Source: an uncultured Ruminococcus sp. (GTDB lineage Bacteria; Bacillota; Clostridia; Oscillospirales; Ruminococcaceae). Taken from it: 64,000 bases of DNA. Within the stretch, counting starts at the first letter, position 1, and each line of letters opens with the position of its first letter. The translations under genes and the position numbers were made by a program. The notes under the pieces were generated by a model, which did no database searches, had not been told where the DNA came from, and worked only from the letters and a program-made list of their open reading frames with translations. The stretch spans positions 128,718 to 192,717 of the forward strand of contig CAJTYV010000001.1 in NCBI GenBank assembly GCA_910584195.1, given 5' to 3'. Below, one piece after another: positions 49,833 to 57,102 of this stretch.

Positions 49833-50852
49833 TCAACAAAATATCTCATCACTTATTTCACTGAGCATGCCATCAGTAAATCCAAAATCCTTACCTTTGT
49901 AACACCATAAAGCATGCCCGATTCCATATTTTTTGAAAACGGAATGTATGTCACCGTACCAGTTTAAAGCGGATCGCCTGTCGGCAAGCTCGATAACGCC
50001 GTATTCACCGCAATAGAGCATAACTCCGCGTTCATCGGCTGTTTTTAGGGCATCCTCAAAAAGATTTTCGAAATATTCAGCAGAAAAACCGCCGCAGGGT
50101 ATCTTATCCGCAAATGTTTCAATTACTGCGGAAATACTTTCCGACTTTTCAAGAAACTCCTTCTTGCCTATCGGATATTTTATACGGAAGTTTCCCGGCA
50201 TCCCATTTATCCAATACGCTCCCTGATGAGTGAATAAAAGCGGTTCGTAGCAATGAAAATTATATATGATATTTTCGTCAAACGGCGGAGCTATGCTGCT
50301 CACCGCAGTAACGCCGTTGTTCATATATCCGCCTATGAGTATCTTTATATCAGGCGCATATCTGCGTATTTCTCCGACAGTATGTTCAGCTATTTTCATC
50401 CACGGGTCATTGTCGGCTTCGTCTACCACTTCGTTAAGAAGCTCAAAAGCAAGACGTTCGCTGAATTTACCGTACCGCCGCGCAAATTCTCTCCAAAGTT
50501 CAACAAAACGGGAAATCATCGCTTTATTTCGGAAAAAACCATTTTCGCCCTCGCCCTCGTCAAATGAAAATCCAGCAGTCTTATGCAGATCAAGAATCAT
50601 ATTAAGTCCAAATTCTCCGCACCATTCAACGCATCGATCGATATAGCCGAATCCGCTTTCAATAAAACGTCCTCGCTCGTCCTGAACAAGGTTATAATCG
50701 ACAGGCAGACGAAGATGATCAAAACCCATGCGGCATATGTTTTCAACATCGCTGCGCGTTATAAAGCTGAGGCAATGTTTCTCCGTAAGCTCTTCCTGAG
50801 AAAGCCAACCGCCTAAATTCACGCCTTTTTGGTATCCGTTCCATTTTTTCAT
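49833..50852 (-). CDS. GH5-type glycoside hydrolase without signal peptide
   Basis: The 339-residue protein starts MKKWNGYQKGVNLGGWLSQ. GFDHLRLPVDY, NMILDLHKTAGFSFD, FELLNEVVDE (acid Glu near 143) and YCGEYGVIEL (nucleophile Glu near 282) are the GH5 (clan A barrel) landmarks. No signal peptide, CBM or dockerin is present, unlike the secreted enzymes in this window, so a cytoplasmic role on imported oligosaccharides is likely. CGAGGTGATCTATC precedes ATG. It is a single gene between the str operon promoter and the Trk genes. Confidence 0.9.
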   Translation of the reverse strand: MKKWNGYQKGVNLGGWLSQEELTEKHCLSFITRSDVENICRMGFDHLRLPVDYNLVQDERGRFIESGFGYIDRCVEWCGEFGLNMILDLHKTAGFSFDEGEGENGFFRNKAMISRFVELWREFARRYGKFSERLAFELLNEVVDEADNDPWMKIAEHTVGEIRRYAPDIKILIGGYMNNGVTAVSSIAPPFDENIIYNFHCYEPLLFTHQGAYWINGMPGNFRIKYPIGKKEFLEKSESISAVIETFADKIPCGGFSAEYFENLFEDALKTADERGVMLYCGEYGVIELADRRSALNWYGDIHSVFKKYGIGHALWCYKGKDFGFTDGMLSEISDEIFC

Positions 50853-50955
50853 GATAGATCACCTCGAAAATCTTTTCTTAATTGATTATATCACGAAACA
50901 ATTCGGGACGTATACCAAATTAATAATTAAAATAGTAAAATGATGCTGTTGAAAT

Positions 50956-52392
50956 TTAGTTTTTTCGTGCTGCAAACAACATAATAAGAGGATAAATTTC
51001 AAGTCGTCCGATAAGCATATCAAAACAAAGAACTATTTTTGAGAAAACATCAAGTCCCCCGAAATTTCCCGACGGACTGAATCGTCCCACACCGAAACCA
51101 ATATTATTTATACATGTAGTTACTGCCGAAATATTTTCCTCAAGAGTGAAATCATTATGCGAAATACAAAGCACCGACAACGCAAATATTATCATGAACA
51201 ATATAAAGTAATTGCTCGCGCCTCGTATAACGTCTCTTTCTACAGGTTTTCCGTCTATTTTGACCGCCGCGACCGCTCTTGGACTTACAATGTATTTAAG
51301 CTCGCGTATGCCCGTCTTTATTATAATAAGTATACGCGCAACTTTCAGACCGCCGCCGGTAGAACCTGCGCACGAACCGATAAACATGAGAAGAAGAAGA
51401 AGCGTCTGAGCAAAATTGCTCCATTCCCCCGTGTCGGCAGTCGCAAAACCTGTTGAAGTTATTGTAGACGCAACCATAAAAAATGCATGCCTGAAAGCTT
51501 CCCCGACCGTTTCATACTGTCTTATGACACATAGAGCGACAGCAACTGAAGCGACCGCGATTATACCGAGGTAAGTCCTCAGTTCTTCATTTTTAAAAGC
51601 AAGTGAAAATCTGCGTATTATGATAAAATAATATAAATTAAAATTTATGCCGAACATTATAATAAATACTGCCACGACCATTTCTATCGCAGGGCTGTTA
51701 TAGTGTCCTATACTGTCATTCCAAAGCGAAAATCCTCCCGTTCCGGCTGAAGAAAAAGCATGGATAACCGCATCGTACAGCGGCATTTTCAGCAGCGCCA
51801 GAATAACAATTTCCGATAAGGTGAGCACGATGTATATTCCGTAAAGAATACGTGCGGAAAAACTAGATTTCGAAACAAGCCGCCCGACATTAGGACCGGG
51901 ACATTCCGCTCTCATCATGTGCATGGTTCTCACATCATTGCTGGACATCACAGCAAGAACGAACATAAGTACGCCCATACCGCCAAGCCAGTGAGTAAAC
52001 GCGCGCCAAAACATACAGGAACGCGACATTTTTTCAACATCGCCGAGTATGGTAGAACCCGTGGTTGTGAAACCGGATACCGTCTCAAAAAGCGCATCTA
52101 CAAAATGAGGTATCTCTCCCGATATAACAAACGGCATTGCTCCGATAGCAGACATGGCTATCCACGAAGCCGCCACACTGACAAATCCCTCGAGGGAAAA
52201 TACGGAACGGTTTTTCGGCTTTTTTATCGTAAAAACGATAGAGATCAATATTGTTACGGCAGCAGGTATCGCAAATGATTCAATAACATGCTCCTCTCCG
52301 TAAAAAGCTCCTACAAGTATGGGCAAAAGCATGCAGATGCCAACTATCCGAAGTATTTGTCCCATAATGTAGATAATCATTCTGTAATTCAT
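50956..52392 (-). CDS. Potassium uptake protein TrkH/KtrB type
   Basis: The 478-residue membrane protein has four M1-P-M2 units. The P-loops carry TVSGFTTTGSTIL, FSSAGTGGFSLW, TITSTGFATAD and TTCINNIGFGVGRFS, each with the selectivity Gly. It moves K+ (or K+/Na+) through the membrane, gated by the regulatory RCK protein encoded 21 bases upstream. The second TM region also has MFIGSCAGSTGGGLKVAR, a conserved Trk motif. The Shine-Dalgarno is weak. Confidence 0.94.
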   Translation of the reverse strand: MNYRMIIYIMGQILRIVGICMLLPILVGAFYGEEHVIESFAIPAAVTILISIVFTIKKPKNRSVFSLEGFVSVAASWIAMSAIGAMPFVISGEIPHFVDALFETVSGFTTTGSTILGDVEKMSRSCMFWRAFTHWLGGMGVLMFVLAVMSSNDVRTMHMMRAECPGPNVGRLVSKSSFSARILYGIYIVLTLSEIVILALLKMPLYDAVIHAFSSAGTGGFSLWNDSIGHYNSPAIEMVVAVFIIMFGINFNLYYFIIIRRFSLAFKNEELRTYLGIIAVASVAVALCVIRQYETVGEAFRHAFFMVASTITSTGFATADTGEWSNFAQTLLLLLMFIGSCAGSTGGGLKVARILIIIKTGIRELKYIVSPRAVAAVKIDGKPVERDVIRGASNYFILFMIIFALSVLCISHNDFTLEENISAVTTCINNIGFGVGRFSPSGNFGGLDVFSKIVLCFDMLIGRLEIYPLIMLFAARKN

Positions 52393-52413
52393 ATATAGTC
52401 CGTGCCGCTCCGA

Positions 52414-53772
52414 TCAGTCGAAAATTTCCTTAAGGTCATCGAAGCCTCTGTTCGTGGTAACAACCACAACGCTGTCATTCAGCATAAGACAATCGTCCCC
52501 CTTCGGAATTATAAGTTCGTTTCCACGAGCAATGCTGGCGATAAGAATACCGCTTCTCAGCTTGAGCTTTTTCAAGGGAATACCAACATAATCCTTGCGT
52601 TCGCGCACAACAAATTCAATAGCCTCAAGACGATCGTTTACAAGGCGGTACAGGGTTGCAATATTATTTCCCGTTGAATTCTGCTTCGCTCGGACATATT
52701 GAAGTATTTGGTTGACCGTGATAGACTTTGGAGAAATTATACTGTCAAGATTCAAGGTTTCCGAAAGCTGCATGAGATTCATGCGGTTTACCTTTGTAAC
52801 TACCTTTTCTACTCCGTTGTTCTTTGCAAGCAGAGACATAAGGATATTTTCCTCGTCTATGCCTGTCAGAGTAACGACAGCATCAGCATCGTAGACGCGT
52901 TCCTCTCTTATTATATCATGATTTGTTCCGTCTCCGCAGATAACGTTTACCTTGCTCAGACGCTGACTGAGTTCCAAACAGCGCTTTTCATTTATTTCTA
53001 TGATCTTGACCTTAACGCCCATCTCGCGGAGCTGCTGCGCAAGGTGATAGCCAACACGTCCTCCGCCTATGAGCACTGCCGATTTTACACGTTTTTCGCG
53101 ATATGCCGAACTTATGCTCTTGAAAAACTTCACCATATTGCTGTGCGAAGCCGTCATATGGATCTTATCACCCGCACGGAGTACGAAGCTTCCGTTGGGA
53201 ATAATTAGTTCCTCACCACGCTGAACAGCACAGATAAGCACGTCCAAACGAAGTCTCCTTGAAAGCTGAGTAAGCGCCAGATGGTCGAGAATACTGCCGC
53301 TTGTAATACGTATTTCAGCAAGATCGACTCTGCCCTTGGCAAATGATTCAATGTTAATCGCTTCGGGATAACGAAGAACCTTAGCTATCTCGTTGGCGGA
53401 ATTATAGTCGGGATTGACCATCATACTTATGCCAAGCTCCTCGCGCATAAAAACAAGCTGCTTGTCGAACTCGGGATTTCTCACTCGTGCAATGCAATGA
53501 CGCGCTTTCATTTTTTTTGCGATAAGACTTGACAAAATATTTACCTCATCCGAATCGGTAACGGCAATGAATATCTTGCATTTTTCAACGCCCGCTTCTT
53601 CAAGAACCGCAGTTTGCAGACAGTTGCCCACAATGCCTTTTACGTCGAAATCATTGACAATGGAATTTATCCGCGTTTCGTTGGGGTCGATAACGGTGAC
53701 GTTATGCTCTCCGCAAAGGATCTCCGCTAAAGCGCCGCCGACCTTTCCGCCTCCTACGATAATAATATCCAT
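52414..53772 (-). CDS. trkA: TrkA-type potassium channel regulator, two RCK domains
   Basis: The protein has 452 residues from the ATG 4 bases after GGAGGGG. Two RCK_N units are seen, MDIIIVGGGKVGGALAEIL at 1-19 and SAVLIGGGRVGYHLAQQL near 228, each with a GxGxxG nucleotide site and a following acidic residue. Each is followed by an RCK_C (TrkA_C) subdomain. It senses NAD(H)/nucleotides and gates the TrkH protein encoded downstream. The pair is transcribed from a promoter about 180 bases upstream. Confidence 0.95.
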   Translation of the reverse strand: MDIIIVGGGKVGGALAEILCGEHNVTVIDPNETRINSIVNDFDVKGIVGNCLQTAVLEEAGVEKCKIFIAVTDSDEVNILSSLIAKKMKARHCIARVRNPEFDKQLVFMREELGISMMVNPDYNSANEIAKVLRYPEAINIESFAKGRVDLAEIRITSGSILDHLALTQLSRRLRLDVLICAVQRGEELIIPNGSFVLRAGDKIHMTASHSNMVKFFKSISSAYREKRVKSAVLIGGGRVGYHLAQQLREMGVKVKIIEINEKRCLELSQRLSKVNVICGDGTNHDIIREERVYDADAVVTLTGIDEENILMSLLAKNNGVEKVVTKVNRMNLMQLSETLNLDSIISPKSITVNQILQYVRAKQNSTGNNIATLYRLVNDRLEAIEFVVRERKDYVGIPLKKLKLRSGILIASIARGNELIIPKGDDCLMLNDSVVVVTTNRGFDDLKEIFD

Positions 53773-53964
53773 AATCCCCTCCAAAAAATTATATTAGACT
53801 CGTTTAGCAACATGAAAGGCGCTGTCTTTTGCAATCATTTTCCGTATTGTTTGTTAAAATTCCTTATCAATACATACAATACTCCTGCGTAAATCTGACT
53901 TTGTCTTACAAAACTCTGTATCTACTGGTTACAAAACAGGTCTATTCTTTATTTTCTAAGTGTA

Positions 53965-53993
53965 ATTATACTCCCATATTTTCAATTTGTCAA
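53965..53993 (-). promoter_or_regulatory. Consensus sigma-A promoter for trkA-trkH
   Basis: TTGACA, a 17-base spacer and TATAAT on the minus strand, leaving a leader of about 185 bases before trkA. I could not recognise a c-di-AMP (ydaO) riboswitch in this leader, and no gene lies in the 437-base divergent stretch. Confidence 0.85.
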
Positions 53994-54073
53994 TATGAAA
54001 GTTAAATTTTTGCACAGAACCGCGGAATGAAACCGATTTTCCACCTTATTCCGCAAATTTTTTCCAAAATCCC

Positions 54074-54102
54074 TTGACAAGCCATAAAAAGTGTGATATA
54101 AT
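54074..54102 (+). promoter_or_regulatory. Consensus sigma-A promoter for rpmG-secE-nusG
   Basis: TTGACA, a 17-base spacer and TATAAT, about 105 bases before rpmG, divergent from the trkA promoter. Confidence 0.9.
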
Positions 54103-54209
54103 TAAATCACCTCTTTGGGGTTTATTTTTATGTCCTTTAGAGGGAGGCAAACAACCTATCTTCGCTGATTTTATCAGTGAGGGAAGTAATTTTATCAGGA
54201 GGTGCCGAT

Positions 54210-54359
54210 ATGAGAGTTAAAATTACATTGGCATGCACAGAGTGCAAGCAGCGTAATTACGTTTCCAAGAAAAACAAGAAGAACGACCCCGACAGGATCG
54301 AAATGATGAAACATTGCAAGTTCTGCCGTAAGCACACTCTTCACAAGGAAACAAAGTAA
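54210..54359 (+). CDS. rpmG: 50S ribosomal protein L33
   Basis: The 49-residue protein starts MRVKITLACTECKQRNY, with CKFCRKHTLHKETK at the end. Two CxxC pairs make it the zinc-binding (C+) form. The ATG chosen follows AGGAGGTGCCGAT, and a frame from 54177 lacks a ribosome site. It is followed by secE and nusG. Confidence 0.97.
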   Translation: MRVKITLACTECKQRNYVSKKNKKNDPDRIEMMKHCKFCRKHTLHKETK

Positions 54360-54376
54360 TCGGAAGGAGTATTTTT

Positions 54377-54649
54377 ATGGCTAAAAAAGACAAGGAAAAT
54401 ACAGCTTCCGAAACGTCCGCAAAAAAGGACAAAAAGGAAAAGAAGTCCGAGAAAAAACAGCCTAACAAAGTTGCAAAGTGGTTCAAGGACTTGAAGATCG
54501 AGTTCAATAAGGTAGTATGGCCGACCAAGAAAACCGTTATCAATAACACAAGCGTTGTTCTCGCAGTTGTTGTTGCTTCCGCTATTCTCGTCGGATTGCT
54601 CGACACAGGCTTCCTTGGCCTGATGCGTCTCATCTACCAGCAGGGCTGA
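54377..54649 (+). CDS. secE: Preprotein translocase subunit SecE
   Basis: The 90-residue protein has a Lys/Glu-rich N-terminal extension (about 1-35), then VAKWFKDLKIEFNKVVWPTKK, the SecE amphipathic clamp. A single membrane helix (about 57-80) follows. SecE holds SecY together in the translocon. GGAAGGAGTATTTTT precedes ATG. Confidence 0.96.
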   Translation: MAKKDKENTASETSAKKDKKEKKSEKKQPNKVAKWFKDLKIEFNKVVWPTKKTVINNTSVVLAVVVASAILVGLLDTGFLGLMRLIYQQG

Positions 54650-54677
54650 TCAACGGAAATCTGGAGGAGGATTTGTT

Positions 54678-55208
54678 ATGTCAGAAGCAGCAAAGTGGTA
54701 TGTTATCCACACTTATTCGGGCTATGAAAACAAGGTCGCCCAGAATATCGAAAAGGTTGTGGAAAACCGTAAGCTTCACGAGCTTATCCCAGAGGTCAGA
54801 GTTCCTACCGAAAGGGTTATTGAAACTGTCAACGGCAAGGAGAAAGAATACGAACGAAAGACCTTTCCGGGTTACGTTCTTATTAAAATGGTCGTTACCG
54901 ATGATACATGGTACATCGTAAGAAATACCAGAGGCTGCACAGGCTTCGTCGGACCGGCTTCCGTTCCTACCCCCCTCTCGGAAGAAGAAGTTATGAAAAC
55001 TTTCGGCATAGATGTTTCAGAACCGATAGTTGAAGTAAACTTCAAGGAGGGAGACAGAGTTCAGATATCCGGCACTGCTATGGACGGCTTTATCGGCATT
55101 GTCCAAAGCATTAATCTTGACGACCGCACCGTCGATCTGCTTGTATCGATGTTCGGCCGCGAAACCCCCACTACCCTGCCTATAAGTCAGGTCGTTGAGG
55201 TGGGTTAA
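54678..55208 (+). CDS. nusG: Transcription termination/antitermination factor NusG
   Basis: The 176-residue protein has WYVIHTYSGYENKVAQNIEK at the NGN domain start. RKTFPGYVLIKM and NTRGCTGFVGP follow, and a KOW domain (about 122-176, FKEGDRVQISGTAMDGFIG) completes it. It binds RNA polymerase and couples it to ribosomes or pausing signals. GGAGGAGGATTTGTT precedes ATG. Confidence 0.98.
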   Translation: MSEAAKWYVIHTYSGYENKVAQNIEKVVENRKLHELIPEVRVPTERVIETVNGKEKEYERKTFPGYVLIKMVVTDDTWYIVRNTRGCTGFVGPASVPTPLSEEEVMKTFGIDVSEPIVEVNFKEGDRVQISGTAMDGFIGIVQSINLDDRTVDLLVSMFGRETPTTLPISQVVEVG

Positions 55209-55244
55209 GGTCATTAAAATTAAAAAAGAAGTCTCATGACTTCA

Positions 55245-55308
55245 GTGGGAGAGAATAGCCGGAGTTTTATTCTTAGCTCCCGGCTTGTAAAGTCTCGCCA
55301 TTTACCAC
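55245..55308 (+). promoter_or_regulatory. Nested leader hairpin before rplK (GTGG...CCAC)
   Basis: An outer GTGG(GAG) and CCAC pair enclose an inner AGCCGGAG/CTCCCGGCT stem, ending 20 bases before the rplK start. A similar nested structure precedes rplA. The GTGGGAG...ACCAC form recurs before rplK genes in many Firmicutes as I remember it, and its binding partner is not something I can name. Confidence 0.6.
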
Positions 55309-55328
55309 ATTTATGGAGGTGCGAATAC

Positions 55329-55754
55329 ATGGCACAGAAAGTAGTTGGCTACATTAAGCTTCAGATCGCAGCAGGAAAGGCTACTCCTGCACCGCCTGTT
55401 GGACCTGCACTCGGTCAGCACGGCGTAAATATCATGGCATTCACAAAGGAATTTAATGAGAGAACAAAGAACGACATCGGTATGATAATCCCTGTTGTTA
55501 TCACTGTTTACGCAGACCGTTCTTTCTCATTTATTACTAAAACTCCCCCCGCAGCTGTTCTTATCAAGAAAGCATGCAATATCAACAGCGGTTCGGGAGT
55601 TCCCAACAAGACTAAGGTTGCTAACATCACAAAAGAGCAGATCCAGAAGATCGCCGAGCAGAAAATGCCCGATCTCAACGCAGGCTCTCTTGAAGCGGCA
55701 ATGAGCATGATCGCAGGTACAGCACGTTCAATGGGCGTTGTAGTTGTTGACTAA
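55329..55754 (+). CDS. rplK: 50S ribosomal protein L11
   Basis: The protein has 141 residues from the ATG after GGAGGTGCGAATAC. A frame starting at 55236 covers the leader. QKVVGYIKLQIAAGKATPAPPVG (split by the conserved PAPPVGPALGQ) and the C-terminal AAMSMIAGTARSMGV define L11. It forms the GTPase-associated centre and is needed for RelA activation. Confidence 0.98.
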   Translation: MAQKVVGYIKLQIAAGKATPAPPVGPALGQHGVNIMAFTKEFNERTKNDIGMIIPVVITVYADRSFSFITKTPPAAVLIKKACNINSGSGVPNKTKVANITKEQIQKIAEQKMPDLNAGSLEAAMSMIAGTARSMGVVVVD

Positions 55755-55765
55755 TTTTTAATTAA

Positions 55766-55860
55766 CTGAATGATGATTCGGGGATCTGCCCCGTTCAGAG
55801 TTCTATTGGTGGGAGGAAAATTCCGCTAACCGAATAGCTATAGGCGTTCGGTATTACCAC
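55766..55860 (+). promoter_or_regulatory. Structured leader before rplA with two hairpins
   Basis: The first hairpin is CTGAA/TTCAG around GGGG/CCCC (55766-55798). The second has an outer GTGG/CCAC (55809-55860) enclosing ACCGAA/TTCGGT (55829-55852), and ends 19 bases before rplA. The second has the same architecture as the rplK leader. Confidence 0.6.
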
Positions 55861-55879
55861 TTAAATAGGAGGAAATATA

Positions 55880-56575
55880 ATGAAACACGGCAAGAAATAT
55901 GTTGACAGTGCAAAAGCTGTCGATTATGCAAAGCTTTACGAGTCTGTAGAGGCTCTTGAATTGGTTTGCCAGAATGCAAAGGCAAAGTTTGATGAAACAG
56001 TTGAAGCTCATATCCGTCTCGGCGTTGATTCACGTCATGCCGACCAGCAGGTAAGAGGCGCTGTTGTTCTCCCTAACGGTACAGGTAAGAACGTAAAAGT
56101 TCTTGTTTTCTGCAAAGAGGATAAGTACGAAGCTGCTCAGGCAGCAGGAGCCGAATACGTTGGCGGCATGGATCTCGTTGAGAAGATTCAGAAAGAAAAC
56201 TGGATGGATTTTGACGTTGTTGTTGCTTCACCTGACATGATGGGTCTTGTAGGCCGTCTCGGTAAGGTTCTCGGTCCCCGCGGACTTATGCCAAACCCGA
56301 AGGCAGGAACTGTAACCCCCGACGTTGCCAAAGCTGTAACCGAAGCTAAGGCAGGTAAGATCGAGTACCGTCTTGACAAGACAAATATCATCCACTGTCC
56401 TATCGGAAAAGCTTCTTTCGGCGCTGCTAAGCTTGAGGAAAACTTCTCCACACTCATGGAAGCTATCGTTAAGGCTAAGCCTGCTGCTGCTAAGGGTACT
56501 TACCTTAAGAGCTGCACAGTAACTTCCACAATGGGTCCCGGAGTTCCCGTTGCAACAACTAAATACGGTGTCTGA
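55880..56575 (+). CDS. rplA: 50S ribosomal protein L1
   Basis: The 231-residue protein has MKHGKKYVDSAKAVD, HIRLGVDSRHADQQVRG, VVASPDMMGLVGRLGKVLGPRGLMPNPKAGTV (split by GRLGKVLGPRG) and the C-terminal TSTMGPGV. L1 forms the stalk near the E site and can repress its own operon by binding the mRNA. AGGAGGAAATATA precedes ATG. A strong terminator follows, so rplJ-rplL are not in this transcript within the window. Confidence 0.98.
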   Translation: MKHGKKYVDSAKAVDYAKLYESVEALELVCQNAKAKFDETVEAHIRLGVDSRHADQQVRGAVVLPNGTGKNVKVLVFCKEDKYEAAQAAGAEYVGGMDLVEKIQKENWMDFDVVVASPDMMGLVGRLGKVLGPRGLMPNPKAGTVTPDVAKAVTEAKAGKIEYRLDKTNIIHCPIGKASFGAAKLEENFSTLMEAIVKAKPAAAKGTYLKSCTVTSTMGPGVPVATTKYGV

Positions 56576-56585
56576 TCGTTTTATA

Positions 56586-56623
56586 AAAAAATTGCCGGCA
56601 ATATGTTATGCCGGCGATTTTTT
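56586..56623 (+). terminator. Terminator of rplA
   Basis: TTGCCGGCA and TGCCGGCGA form the stem, then TTTTTT, 15 bases past the stop codon. Confidence 0.9.
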
Positions 56624-56719
56624 ATGCTTAAGAACTATGAATTTAATCATATATTTTCACACTTTATAACACTTAATTCTATTTAAAATGACAATTTATA
56701 AAAAAATGATAAAAAGCAC

Positions 56720-56748
56720 TTGACAAAATCGACTTTAGAATATATAAT
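56720..56748 (+). promoter_or_regulatory. Consensus sigma-A promoter for feoA-feoB
   Basis: TTGACA, a 17-base spacer and TATAAT, with the candidate operator just downstream, about 55 bases before feoA. Confidence 0.9.
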
Positions 56749-56752
56749 ATAA

Positions 56753-56774
56753 TTAGTTAGCAGACAGTAACTAA
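56753..56774 (+). promoter_or_regulatory. Candidate iron-responsive operator overlapping the feo transcription start
   Basis: TTAGTTA and TAACTAA form a perfect 7-bp inverted repeat with an 8-base centre, at the expected +1 position. The half-site TTAG.TTA resembles DtxR/IdeR-type iron boxes more than Fur boxes, so metal-dependent repression of feoAB is the natural reading. Confidence 0.6.
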
Positions 56775-56801
56775 ACTTAGGATGAAAAGCGTGGTGATTT
56801 G

Positions 56802-57017
56802 ATGTCTTTAAAAGACGCAATTGAAGGACAGGAATATATCATCAAAGAGATAAACAGCGATGATGAAGAACTTAATTCTTTTTTGTTTTCGTTGGGTTGC
56901 TACAGCGGTGAAGCTATTACAGTAGTATCGCGAAAAAAAAGCGGCTGTGTAGTTTCTATAAAAGACGGCAGATACAGCATAGACAATCAGCTCGCAGAAG
57001 CTATTTCAATAAAATAA
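56802..57017 (+). CDS. feoA: FeoA-type SH3-domain protein
   Basis: The protein has 71 residues from the ATG (a TTG codon directly before it is also open). MSLKDAIEGQEYIIKEI, then LFSLGCYSGEAITVVSRKKSG is the FeoA fold with its 'G...G..I.V' loops. FeoA assists FeoB in Fe2+ transport. GGTGAT lies just upstream. It is followed by feoB after 85 bases. Confidence 0.9.
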   Translation: MSLKDAIEGQEYIIKEINSDDEELNSFLFSLGCYSGEAITVVSRKKSGCVVSIKDGRYSIDNQLAEAISIK

Positions 57018-57102
57018 AAATCATATAATGCAGGCAGAAGGCTGCCTGTGTTTTTTGAAAAGGAGTTAGTCAATAATAACACAGACTAAGGAGGAAATTT
57101 AT

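Noticed and set aside
53785..53964. c-di-AMP (ydaO/yuaA) riboswitch in the trkA leader
   Set aside because: The leader length would suit it, but I could not recognise the conserved core; a covariance-model search would be decisive.
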